Source: Caldifarciminota bacterium UBA2202 (GTDB lineage Bacteria > Hydrothermota > 32-111). From it: 64,000 bases of DNA. The DNA lies in assembly GCA_002327905.1 (NCBI GenBank), contig DCUY01000067.1, positions 1,730 through 65,729 of the forward strand. The letters run 5' to 3'. The notes under the pieces were generated by a model. The model did not search any database. It was not told the origin of the DNA and was given only the letters and a program-made list of their open reading frames with translations. Shown one piece after another: positions 43,169 to 50,608 of the stretch. How positions within the stretch are numbered: position 1 is the first letter of the stretch; every line of letters begins with the position of its first letter. A program made the position numbers and the translations under genes.

Positions 43169-44070
43169 TGCATTGTCCTTTTGAGTATCTCCTTTAATTT
43201 GTTATTCGCCTCTTCGTATGTGTCGCTTGAACCGTAAACCTTCACATCGCTGTATTCTATGACTTTCTTATAGTGATAAATGGCTTTTTCGTAATTATTC
43301 AAATCAAAATAAATGTTGCCTGCATACAAGTGGGCATCGTCTATGAGAGAGAGAGGGCTTGGATTGTCAATAAATTCAAGAAGCAGGTTGAGAGCTTCAT
43401 CATAGTCCTTCTTTAGATATTTTTCTTTGGCAATTGTGAACTTCATTTCTCCATAAGCTACTTTGAAATCCGTTTCCGGGTCTTGAGCATTTACGAATTC
43501 CGTAGATGCTCTCTCCGCATAAATCATTGCCGTATCAAACTTCATTTCAGATTTGAATATATCTATAAGCATCCTGTATGTCTTAATCTTGTCGTGGGAC
43601 GGAAGGGAGATGCTCATTGCATTAATCAGAAGCGGTTTTGCAGAGACGAAATCCTTATTGTCAAAATAATGTTTTCCAAGGTGATAAAATCCTATGTTAA
43701 TGTCATATGAATTATTCAGTTCAAGAATTTTCTGCCAGTATTTTATAGCATTCGAAGTGTAGCCCTTCATGAAGTCTGTTGAAGCTATTATTGAATATGA
43801 TTTTATGACTTCATTCCTTAGTGCAGGATTTTTATCAAGAGCAATTACATAGTATGAATCTGCTATTGCGAGTTTTCTGAGTTCCTTGTATGCCTCTGCT
43901 ATCTGAAGATAATTCTTGGCGCTCTTATTATTCATTCCCTCAAGAAGGGATATAACTTCATAGTATTTTTTCTCCTGAAGCATTTTGTCTATATTTTTAT
44001 TTCTGTCTGCAATTCCGCATCCGAATAAAAAAAGAGCAATTAAAACAACAGCTGTAATTCTGATTCTCAC
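43165..44070 (-). CDS. TPR lipoprotein
   Basis: A 301-residue lipoprotein with lipobox LFGC (C18). The mature part is a solenoid of TPR repeats, best seen at about 45-75, 95-125, 130-160 and 255-285 (LYAGNIYFDLNNYEKAIYHYKKV). Sharing an operon and repeat style with the BamD-like gene, it may be an additional envelope-assembly or scaffold lipoprotein. No specific family recognised. It overlaps punA by four bases. Confidence 0.8.
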   Translation of the reverse strand: MRIRITAVVLIALFLFGCGIADRNKNIDKMLQEKKYYEVISLLEGMNNKSAKNYLQIAEAYKELRKLAIADSYYVIALDKNPALRNEVIKSYSIIASTDFMKGYTSNAIKYWQKILELNNSYDINIGFYHLGKHYFDNKDFVSAKPLLINAMSISLPSHDKIKTYRMLIDIFKSEMKFDTAMIYAERASTEFVNAQDPETDFKVAYGEMKFTIAKEKYLKKDYDEALNLLLEFIDNPSPLSLIDDAHLYAGNIYFDLNNYEKAIYHYKKVIEYSDVKVYGSSDTYEEANNKLKEILKRTMQ

Positions 44071-44882
44071 AACTCTACCTTCTCTATGAATTTTGTTATG
44101 AGCTTTTTCAGAGTCAATTCAGCTCTCTTCGCATTATTGACGACATATTCAAATGAAACCGGCTCCATGTGGTCAGGAAGCCCCATGTCTGTTATCACAG
44201 AGAATCCTGCTACAGGAATGCTCATGTGTTTTGCGACAAGAGCCTCAGGTACAGTTGACATGCCTACAGCATCCGCTCCCAGAGTTTTAATCATTCTGTA
44301 TTCGGCCCCTGTCTCAAGACACGGACCCTGTATTGCGAGATAGACTCCTTTTCTTAAAGGAATACCTACTTCCAAAGCCGCCTGTTCGGCGATTTCCTGA
44401 AATTTCTTCGGATATACTTCATATCCGTCAGGGAATCTCGGTCCCAATTCATCATAATTTTTCCCTCTCAAAGGATTTCCGGGAAGGAAGTTGATATGGT
44501 CGGTAATCAGCATCACCTCTCCGGCTTTGAAGAGCGGATTTATTCCTCCTGCCGCATTTGAGACTATAAGCAATTTGGCTCCCAATTGAAGCATCACTCT
44601 TACAGGAAAAGCTATTGTCTGAAAATCATAGCCCTCATAGAAATGGAATCTGCCCGCCATGGCTATAACTCTCTTTCCTGCGAGGTCTCCGTATATCAAT
44701 TCGCCTGCGTGGCTCTCAACTGTTGATATGGGAAAATTCGGAATATCTTTGTATGAAAGTTTTGCCTTGACATTGATTATCTGGGCAAGCTCCGACATCC
44801 CTGTTCCGAGAATAATTGCTATCTCAGGATTTGCGAATCCTTTGCTCTTCAAGAATTCAGTTGTTTCTTTTATTTTCTCCAT
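44067..44882 (-). CDS. punA: Purine nucleoside phosphorylase
   Basis: Phosphorolyses purine nucleosides to base and ribose-1-phosphate. The 271-residue protein matches the trimeric class: ILGTGMSELA, ESHAGELIYG, AGRFHFYEGYD, VSNAAGGINP, DHINFLPGNPL and QGPCLETGAEYR. In most members of this class a serine follows GTG; here GTGMSELA differs slightly but spacing is kept. The start overlaps divIVA by 26 bases, with GAGGAAA upstream. Confidence 0.94.
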   Translation of the reverse strand: MEKIKETTEFLKSKGFANPEIAIILGTGMSELAQIINVKAKLSYKDIPNFPISTVESHAGELIYGDLAGKRVIAMAGRFHFYEGYDFQTIAFPVRVMLQLGAKLLIVSNAAGGINPLFKAGEVMLITDHINFLPGNPLRGKNYDELGPRFPDGYEVYPKKFQEIAEQAALEVGIPLRKGVYLAIQGPCLETGAEYRMIKTLGADAVGMSTVPEALVAKHMSIPVAGFSVITDMGLPDHMEPVSFEYVVNNAKRAELTLKKLITKFIEKVEL

Positions 44883-45435
44883 CTTTTTCCTCTTCTTTTT
44901 TTATATGGTTAAACAATGCGCCGAGATTCATTATATTCTCAGGCGGCTCCTTTAAAATCTGGTTTATTTCATTCACTTCTATCTTGTGTTCATTTGTCTC
45001 CTGATCAAGCATTTTGATATATGAGTCAATAATTCCCTTGAATCTGGAAATAAAATTGTTTTTAAGTGTAATCAATGTCTTTATATCATTTCGCAGGTGA
45101 ATCACTTCATTCTTTGCGGATTGGACAATGTTCTCAGCTTCAAGCATTGCATTCCTCTTGATGATTTCCGCTTCCTTCACTGAATTTGACTTCAAATCTG
45201 AAGTGGACCTCTGCGCTGAAGTCAGTGTATCCTGCAATGTCCTTTCAAGACTCTTGTACCTCTCCAGTTCATTGTGCAGAGACTCCATCTGGTCCCTGTA
45301 GGAGTTGTTCTCTCTAAGAACCTCCTCCATCTGCTCTGCTATCATTGAGAGAAAGGTCTCAACTTCGTGCTTGTCAAAGCCGTTAAATGACTTTTTGAAC
45401 TCCTGTTTCCTGATATCAAGAGGAGTTATTTCCAT
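44857..45435 (-). CDS. divIVA: DivIVA-family protein
   Basis: A 192-residue peripheral membrane coiled-coil protein that marks curved membrane at poles and septa. The conserved N-terminus is complete: ITPLDIRKQEFKKSFNGFDKHEVETFLSMI with the membrane-binding F and positively charged residues. A long coiled coil follows (35-140). The family is best known from Gram-positives but is found in some other phyla. It has its own promoter and heads a six-gene unit to polA. Confidence 0.92.
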   Translation of the reverse strand: MEITPLDIRKQEFKKSFNGFDKHEVETFLSMIAEQMEEVLRENNSYRDQMESLHNELERYKSLERTLQDTLTSAQRSTSDLKSNSVKEAEIIKRNAMLEAENIVQSAKNEVIHLRNDIKTLITLKNNFISRFKGIIDSYIKMLDQETNEHKIEVNEINQILKEPPENIMNLGALFNHIKKEEEKDGENKRNN

Positions 45436-45462
45436 TATTCCTCCTTATAAAGATAATTATTT

Positions 45463-45490
45463 ATTATAATGAATTATTTTGATAAATCAA
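45463..45490 (-). promoter_or_regulatory. divIVA promoter
   Basis: On the minus strand TTGATT (45490-45485), 16-base spacer, TATAAT (45468-45463). The start would fall near 45456, giving a leader of about 20 bases with AAGGAGG. It is divergent from the promoter at 45555-45582. Confidence 0.7.
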
Positions 45491-45554
45491 GAGAGAATTT
45501 AACACAATTATCTGAACAATCTTTCTTTCGCTAAATTATTATTCAATAATACTA

Positions 45555-45582
45555 TTGTTTTTTATGACTTTTTCAATATAAT
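45555..45582 (+). promoter_or_regulatory. Promoter of the C5-epimerase-like gene
   Basis: TTGTTT (45555-45560), 16-base spacer, TATAAT (45577-45582). The expected start is near 45589, directly in front of AGGAGG (45591-45596). The site is 12 bases from the ATG, longer than the usual 6-8. Confidence 0.6.
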
Positions 45583-45608
45583 CAAGAAAAAGGAGGATAA
45601 AGAATCTT

Positions 45609-46649
45609 ATGAAAAAACAAATCCATTTACATATATCTATTTTGTTTTTTGCGCTTGTTTTGACAATTATATTCGGGAATATGCTTGAAACGCCGAGTGA
45701 AAAGATTCTTGAATTCTTTTATGGTAAATTATATAAGATTTCCAAATTTGACGGAATCTCCTATGACGCCAATAATATGCCTCTAATTGATTATAAATCC
45801 TTCAAAGGAATTCATATAGGCAGAGTGTACAATCCTCTGGTTGTCGGATGGAAGACTAACGAGATTATTGATAAGAAGATTATTACACGGAAAGACACTT
45901 TGACAATTTTGAATTTTGCAGACAATCTTGTGCTTCAGGATTACGGATTTGAAGAGAATACTGGTCTATTAAAACATAATTATGGTTGGCCAAGATGCAA
46001 TATAATCGACTATTATTATTCGTGCCTGAGTCAGGGAAGGGCATTACAGGTTATGCTTGCGGCATTCAAGCTCTCCGGAGATTCAATTTATCTCGCAAAC
46101 GGAAAGAGATTGGTTATGGGTTTTTTCATTGACATTGAAAATGACGGACTGCGTGAAGTTTTGGATGACTCAAGCTGGTGGTATGAAGAATTTGCAAGCA
46201 AATCAGTTCCTGTGCCGTTTGTACTCAATGGAATGATAAGTTCTGTTTTATGCCTAAATGAATTTTATTCTGTTACAGGAGACACAAATGCATGGATTCT
46301 TTCAAAAAACGGATTTAATGCAATAGTAAAAAAACTTCCGCAATTTGACAGAAACGGATATGCTTTTTATGACCTTTTGGGAAATGTATGCACCCCTTTG
46401 TATGAAAAATATACAATCTCTCTTTTAAAAGATCTTCAAAGAATTAAAGTTGACAGTACATTGGATTTTTATCAGACAAAGTGGGAAGAATACCAGAATA
46501 ATACTATTTTTATTAAAAAGGTTTTAGACCAAAGATCCAGAAGGTCTCTGGGAATGATTGCTGTTCAATTCATATCTGTATTTGCTATAGTTGAATTATT
46601 CGGAATGCTTTTCTTTTATATATTTTACAAGAGACGGAAAAGAATTTAA
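45609..46649 (+). CDS. D-glucuronyl C5-epimerase C-terminal domain protein, membrane-anchored
   Basis: A 346-residue protein with an N-terminal signal anchor (about 9-25) and a C-terminal transmembrane helix (about 318-338). The central part resembles the catalytic domain of glucuronyl C5-epimerases: SCLSQGRALQVMLAAFKLSGD, WWYEEFASKSVPVPFVLNGMISS, LCLNEFYSVTGD. In animals this fold converts glucuronate to iduronate in heparan precursors. Here it would act outside the cytoplasm on a uronate-containing polymer. It is a single-gene unit with its own promoter. Assignment rests on motif memory. Confidence 0.7.
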   Translation: MKKQIHLHISILFFALVLTIIFGNMLETPSEKILEFFYGKLYKISKFDGISYDANNMPLIDYKSFKGIHIGRVYNPLVVGWKTNEIIDKKIITRKDTLTILNFADNLVLQDYGFEENTGLLKHNYGWPRCNIIDYYYSCLSQGRALQVMLAAFKLSGDSIYLANGKRLVMGFFIDIENDGLREVLDDSSWWYEEFASKSVPVPFVLNGMISSVLCLNEFYSVTGDTNAWILSKNGFNAIVKKLPQFDRNGYAFYDLLGNVCTPLYEKYTISLLKDLQRIKVDSTLDFYQTKWEEYQNNTIFIKKVLDQRSRRSLGMIAVQFISVFAIVELFGMLFFYIFYKRRKRI

Positions 46650-47959
46650 AACTCAATTTTATCCGGTCTTGGATTTTTCTTTGCCTCTCCCCACACAATG
46701 CTTATTGCTCTAAGTGACATGAGATTTTGAAGAAAATGCACCCAAAGAGAGCCCTCTCTTGTTAAAGAGAATCCATCCTTCTCCCTCTCTGCCCACCTTA
46801 AATATAAAAGAACTTTCATATAAAATGTAAAGTCTTTATCAGTATTTATTGAATACGATGAGTATGCAAGATTCCGCTTCATAGGAAAATAAGTATCATA
46901 GAGTCTCCAATAGAAATCATACAGCTTAGACATTTTCTTTGTGAAATTCACCCTTAATGCCACGGCATTTCCCTTTTTTCCCACTGACCTGATATATTCT
47001 TCAACAGAAAATGTATTCAAATCGAAATGAGTCTCATAATAAGAGCCGGAGCTTGCCCCGAATCCTATATATCTTTCTCTAGTCACAGAGGAATATCTCT
47101 TTGCCTCTTTTCCTTTTTTGAATGACCATACGGAACATCTTTCATACCCTCCGTTCTCAAGAGAATCATATATCTGAAAATACATGTTTCTTCTTTTCAT
47201 CACAGACGGGGATTTCACTCTCTTTATTCTTTTGAAATTCGATATTTCCGAATATGGGAATGTGAACAGCGGATAGGTCGTTATCTGGCTAGTTCCCAAT
47301 GATAATGCCTTTTCTATATCATACTTCAATTGCGATTTTGTCTCCTGCGGAAGAGCAAATAAAATATCTATGTTGACTGAATCAAAACCTGCTTTCATCA
47401 CTTTGTCTATTGCTTTCTCAGCCTCTTTTGCAGTATATTTTCTTCCTATGCTTTTAAGCAAATTGTCATCAAAACTCTGCGCCCCTATGCTTATTGAGGA
47501 GAATCCGGATTCTTTCAGAAGAGCTATCGATTCATCAGTAATGTCATTCGGATTTGCCTCTATGCAAAAATCACCTGTTATGTCAAACCGTTCTTTTAGT
47601 GTTTTGACAATCTCATATATATTTTTTCCTGCAAGAAGAGGTGTGCCTCCTCCAAAATAGACAGAGGAGATTTTTTTACTTCCGAATCTTTCCGAATAGC
47701 TCTCAATCTCTTTTTTAAGCGCTTTCATGTATCTGTTAGAAGCATCTTTTTCGTATGGGATTCTGTTGTATGGGCAATACGGACATAAAGAGAGGCAGAA
47801 AGGAATATGCACGTACACACTTGTCTCTGCTATTCCCGACGACATTTGAGAATTGACTCTTCTGAATGTATAATCTGCTCCTCTTCCGCTCATTGCCTGT
47901 CTTACACCTCTCAAAAACTTTTCAGAGACTGATTCAATTGTATTTTTAAATAAATTCAT
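46646..47959 (-). CDS. HemW/coproporphyrinogen-oxidase-like radical SAM protein
   Basis: A 437-residue radical SAM enzyme. The iron-sulfur motif is C-x3-C-x2-C in PFCLSLCPYCPY, followed by YFGGGTPLLAG, IEANPNDIT, SIGAQSFDDNLLKSIGRKY and DILFALPQET, all of the HemN/HemW type. The segment after the third cysteine (PYNRIPYEKD) departs from true HemN, so haem synthesis should not be assumed. The ATG at 47959 is chosen because a promoter lies just upstream; an in-frame start at 48025 precedes it. It overlaps the epimerase-like gene tail to tail by four bases. Confidence 0.82.
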   Translation of the reverse strand: MNLFKNTIESVSEKFLRGVRQAMSGRGADYTFRRVNSQMSSGIAETSVYVHIPFCLSLCPYCPYNRIPYEKDASNRYMKALKKEIESYSERFGSKKISSVYFGGGTPLLAGKNIYEIVKTLKERFDITGDFCIEANPNDITDESIALLKESGFSSISIGAQSFDDNLLKSIGRKYTAKEAEKAIDKVMKAGFDSVNIDILFALPQETKSQLKYDIEKALSLGTSQITTYPLFTFPYSEISNFKRIKRVKSPSVMKRRNMYFQIYDSLENGGYERCSVWSFKKGKEAKRYSSVTRERYIGFGASSGSYYETHFDLNTFSVEEYIRSVGKKGNAVALRVNFTKKMSKLYDFYWRLYDTYFPMKRNLAYSSYSINTDKDFTFYMKVLLYLRWAEREKDGFSLTREGSLWVHFLQNLMSLRAISIVWGEAKKNPRPDKIEF

Positions 47960-47966
47960 AAAATAT

Positions 47967-47994
47967 AGTTTACGTAAATAAACCGCAAAGTCAA
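47967..47994 (-). promoter_or_regulatory. Promoter of the radical SAM gene, possibly leaderless
   Basis: On the minus strand TTGACT (47994-47989), 16-base spacer, TAAACT (47972-47967). Only seven bases separate the -10 from the ATG at 47959, so the transcript would begin at or beside the start codon; no Shine-Dalgarno site is visible. A perfect TTTACGTAAA palindrome (47969-47978) overlaps the -10. Confidence 0.5.
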
Positions 47995-48005
47995 CAATTT
48001 TTATC

Positions 48006-48033
48006 TTGACCTTTGCCGAATTCAATGTATAAT
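48006..48033 (+). promoter_or_regulatory. Promoter of the lipoprotein gene at 48054
   Basis: TTGACC (48006-48011), 16-base spacer, TATAAT (48028-48033). The start falls near 48040, just before AAAGGAGA, followed by ATG at 48054. It is back to back with the promoter of the radical SAM gene. Confidence 0.75.
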
Positions 48034-48053
48034 TTTACTAAAAAGGAGATATT

Positions 48054-48749
48054 ATGAAAAAACTGATTTATTTAATGCTTTTATTTGCAGTAATCTTCGG
48101 ATGCTCGCTTCTTCCTTCTGAAGACAGAATTCAGGGCGTCTACACCTATACGGGAATTTTTCTCTCTCAGAAACTCTTCTCTGACACTGCAAATATACTT
48201 GGCGGAGACACGGTTTTGACTGCGGGAATGATCACTCTCAACTGGCAGACTCTCAATGCGATAGTGGGTGACAGAATAATAATTGAAAAATCAGTGGGAG
48301 ATTCGCTTGGCTATGAACCTATAGATTCAGTGCCTGTAACCCAGACAGGAGCTTTTATTGATTCTATAATGTCGGGAAACACATACTATTACAAAGTATT
48401 TCTCAATAACAACGGCAAAAATACTCTTATGGATGATTATACAATAGTCATTCCGAAACTGATAATAAATTCGCCTATGATTACTGATACAACCATCTCA
48501 GCCGATTCTTTTGACATAAAATTCTCTTCAATTGAGAATAATACAAAATACTCCATTAAACTTACAAATCTCAACGGAGATTCATTGTGGGCTGTGAAAG
48601 ATGTGCAGGATACTTTCTATACCTTTACTCCGGGTCCGTATTTATCAGCAGGAGTCTATTCTCTGACAGTGACAACAATTGTTGTGGATGTTCTTAAAAG
48701 CCAGTCAATTGTTACAACTTCAGGCGTGACTCAATTCTATGTAAAATAA
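48054..48749 (+). CDS. Lipoprotein with fibronectin-type-III-like repeats
   Basis: A 231-residue lipoprotein, lipobox VIFGC with C17 acylated. The mature region is beta-rich; ITLNWQTLNA ... SGNTYYYKVFLNNNGKN has the spacing of a fibronectin type III domain, and the following segment (SADSFDIKFSSIENNTKYSIKL) may be a second. No catalytic residues. It is monocistronic behind a strong promoter. The role is probably surface or periplasmic binding; not recognised further. Confidence 0.78.
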   Translation: MKKLIYLMLLFAVIFGCSLLPSEDRIQGVYTYTGIFLSQKLFSDTANILGGDTVLTAGMITLNWQTLNAIVGDRIIIEKSVGDSLGYEPIDSVPVTQTGAFIDSIMSGNTYYYKVFLNNNGKNTLMDDYTIVIPKLIINSPMITDTTISADSFDIKFSSIENNTKYSIKLTNLNGDSLWAVKDVQDTFYTFTPGPYLSAGVYSLTVTTIVVDVLKSQSIVTTSGVTQFYVK

Positions 48750-48762
48750 AAAATTATCAAAC

Positions 48763-50001
48763 TTAAAGATGCGTTGTTTTACCGACGCATCTTGCATTTG
48801 TGCCTGCGATATACCCTGTTGAGAAGGCAAATTGAAGATTATATCCTCCGCAGTCTCCCGCTATATCAATAATCTCCCCTGCAAAGAAGAGATTCTTCAC
48901 CAGTTTTGATTCCATGCTTTTGGGATTAATCTCATCTGTAGCTATTCCGCCTACAGTAACCTGAGCCTCATCAAAATTGCCGTTCAATTTTACTTTTACC
49001 CTGCAGTCATTAAAAGCTCTAAAAATCTGCATTATAGACTCTTTCTTTGTCTCTCCCACTTTCAAATCCGCATTTATTTTAATCTCTCTTATAATTATCT
49101 CCGAGAGAGAGGATGGAATTGATCCTGAAAATATTTTTGATATCTTCTTCTCCCTGTCCTCGATTAGAGTATCATAAAACCGGTCAAAATCTCTAAATCT
49201 TCCGTTGAAAAAATCAATGGAAATAACTGCGGATTCTTTTCCAGATACTGCGAGTCTGTTTGAAGCATCCATAACTGCCGGCCCAGAGAATCCATGATGA
49301 GTGAACAGCAGTGAACCGCTCTCTTTGAATACTCTTTTTCCTTCAATTTCAAGAGAGATGACAGATCTTAGAGTAACCCCGGACAGAGAGGCAAATCTTC
49401 CTTCCGTTTCATTAAATGATGTCAGTCCGGGTCTTAAAAAAGTCGGTCTATGCCCGAGTGATTCCGCAATTTTGTATCCTCCGCCACTGCCGAATCTCTT
49501 TGAATAGGACTTTCCGCCGGTGCAGATTATAACGGCTGACGATTGGAAGATTCCCGAGCTTGTCTTTATCTCATACAATCCGTCTGTTATTTTTACTTCT
49601 TCTGCTGTCGCTTTGCATATTATCTCGACATTATTTTCAATCATCTTCTTTTTCAATGCCGACAAAATTGTTTTGCTTTTTTCTGTTAAAGGGTAATATC
49701 TTTCGCCTTCTTTTAAGAAAGGCACATTCAAATCACTGAAAAATTCAATTAAATCATTATTTGAAAACCGCGCAAAAACATTTTTTACAAATAAATGATT
49801 ACTACCCACATAATCATCTTCAGAGATTCTTTCATTCGTGATATTGCATCTAAAATTTCCAGTTATAGGAAGTTTGCCACCAGCTTCTTCATTTTTGTCA
49901 AAGAGAACAACTGAAGCATTGTTTTCGGATGCAAATATTGAGGAGAATATTCCGGCAGGGCCTCCTCCTATGACTGCAATGTCAAAAACGCTCTTCTTCA
50001 A
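48763..50001 (-). CDS. HI0933/YhiN-type flavoprotein
   Basis: A 412-residue FAD-dependent oxidoreductase. The dinucleotide motif is AVIGGGPAGIFSSI, followed by GGKLPITGNFRCNITN, ICTGGKSY, LFTHHGFSGPAVMDAS, VTVGGIATDEI and the terminal FFAGEIIDIAGDCGGYNLQFAFSTG, all typical of this family. The physiological substrate is not established. It overlaps the histidine phosphatase gene by 20 bases. Its 3' end contains a terminator-like hairpin. Confidence 0.92.
   Translation of the reverse strand: MKKSVFDIAVIGGGPAGIFSSIFASENNASVVLFDKNEEAGGKLPITGNFRCNITNERISEDDYVGSNHLFVKNVFARFSNNDLIEFFSDLNVPFLKEGERYYPLTEKSKTILSALKKKMIENNVEIICKATAEEVKITDGLYEIKTSSGIFQSSAVIICTGGKSYSKRFGSGGGYKIAESLGHRPTFLRPGLTSFNETEGRFASLSGVTLRSVISLEIEGKRVFKESGSLLFTHHGFSGPAVMDASNRLAVSGKESAVISIDFFNGRFRDFDRFYDTLIEDREKKISKIFSGSIPSSLSEIIIREIKINADLKVGETKKESIMQIFRAFNDCRVKVKLNGNFDEAQVTVGGIATDEINPKSMESKLVKNLFFAGEIIDIAGDCGGYNLQFAFSTGYIAGTNARCVGKTTHL
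48766..48793 (-). terminator. Hairpin at the end of the flavoprotein gene
   Basis: AAGATGCGT (48766-48774) and ACGCATCTT (48785-48793) form a perfect 9-bp stem with a 10-nt loop. Read on the minus strand it is followed by a T-rich stretch after the stop codon (TTTAAGTTTGATAATTTTTTATTTTA). The stem lies within the last codons of the flavoprotein gene. The plus-strand lipoprotein gene also ends here, so it may serve both. Confidence 0.6.
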
Positions 50002-50608
50002 ATGATTTTAAGTAATGATTGATATTTAAATTTCTCAGCATCCATCCTCTGCCTTCTTCTATCAGTTCAAGAATTGAAAGAGACGCAGTATCCACCTGAA
50101 GCCTCCAAAAATATGGCTTATTGATATTCAGAAGCCCTGATATGAGAGGTTTGATTACAGCTCTGTGAGTCACTATCAAAACTCCGTTCTCTTCATCCCT
50201 GCATAATTCATTTGCGGCTTCAACGGTTCTTCTTCTGACTGAATCAAGAGTCTCCATGCCTTTCACATTTAGATTCTCAGGGTCATTGACCCAGATTTTC
50301 CACTCATCAGGGAATTTCTCTTTAATATCGGTTTTGTATCTGTTCTCCCAATCTCCGAGAAAAATATTATTGAATCTCTCATCAATATTTACTCTTATGT
50401 TTTTTCTCCTGCTTATTATTTCGGCTGTCTTTGATGCTCTTATTAGCGGACTTGAGTAGATTCTGCTTATTTTTATTTTACAAAGAAAATGAGAGGCATC
50501 CTCAGCCTGCATCTTTCCCCTTTCAGTCAGCGGGAAATCAGTTCTTCCCCTGAATTTTCCGTCTTTATTTCCCTCGCTCTCTCCGTGGCGCAACAAATAT
50601 AAAAGCAT
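49982..50608 (-). CDS. Histidine phosphatase family protein
   Basis: A 208-residue phosphoglycerate-mutase-like protein. The catalytic LRHGESEGN opens the sequence, followed by RGRTDFPLTERGKMQA, SSPLIRASKTAEII and the second histidine in VTHRAVIKPLI. The family includes cobalamin (CobC-like) and sugar phosphatases; substrate cannot be assigned. It meets the helicase gene at a shared base and overlaps the flavoprotein gene by 20 bases. Confidence 0.9.
   Translation of the reverse strand: MLLYLLRHGESEGNKDGKFRGRTDFPLTERGKMQAEDASHFLCKIKISRIYSSPLIRASKTAEIISRRKNIRVNIDERFNNIFLGDWENRYKTDIKEKFPDEWKIWVNDPENLNVKGMETLDSVRRRTVEAANELCRDEENGVLIVTHRAVIKPLISGLLNINKPYFWRLQVDTASLSILELIEEGRGWMLRNLNINHYLKSFEEERF

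Noticed and set aside
46646..47959. Naming the radical SAM protein hemN or hemW
   Set aside because: The residues following the cluster cysteines depart from HemN, and no haem genes are nearby.
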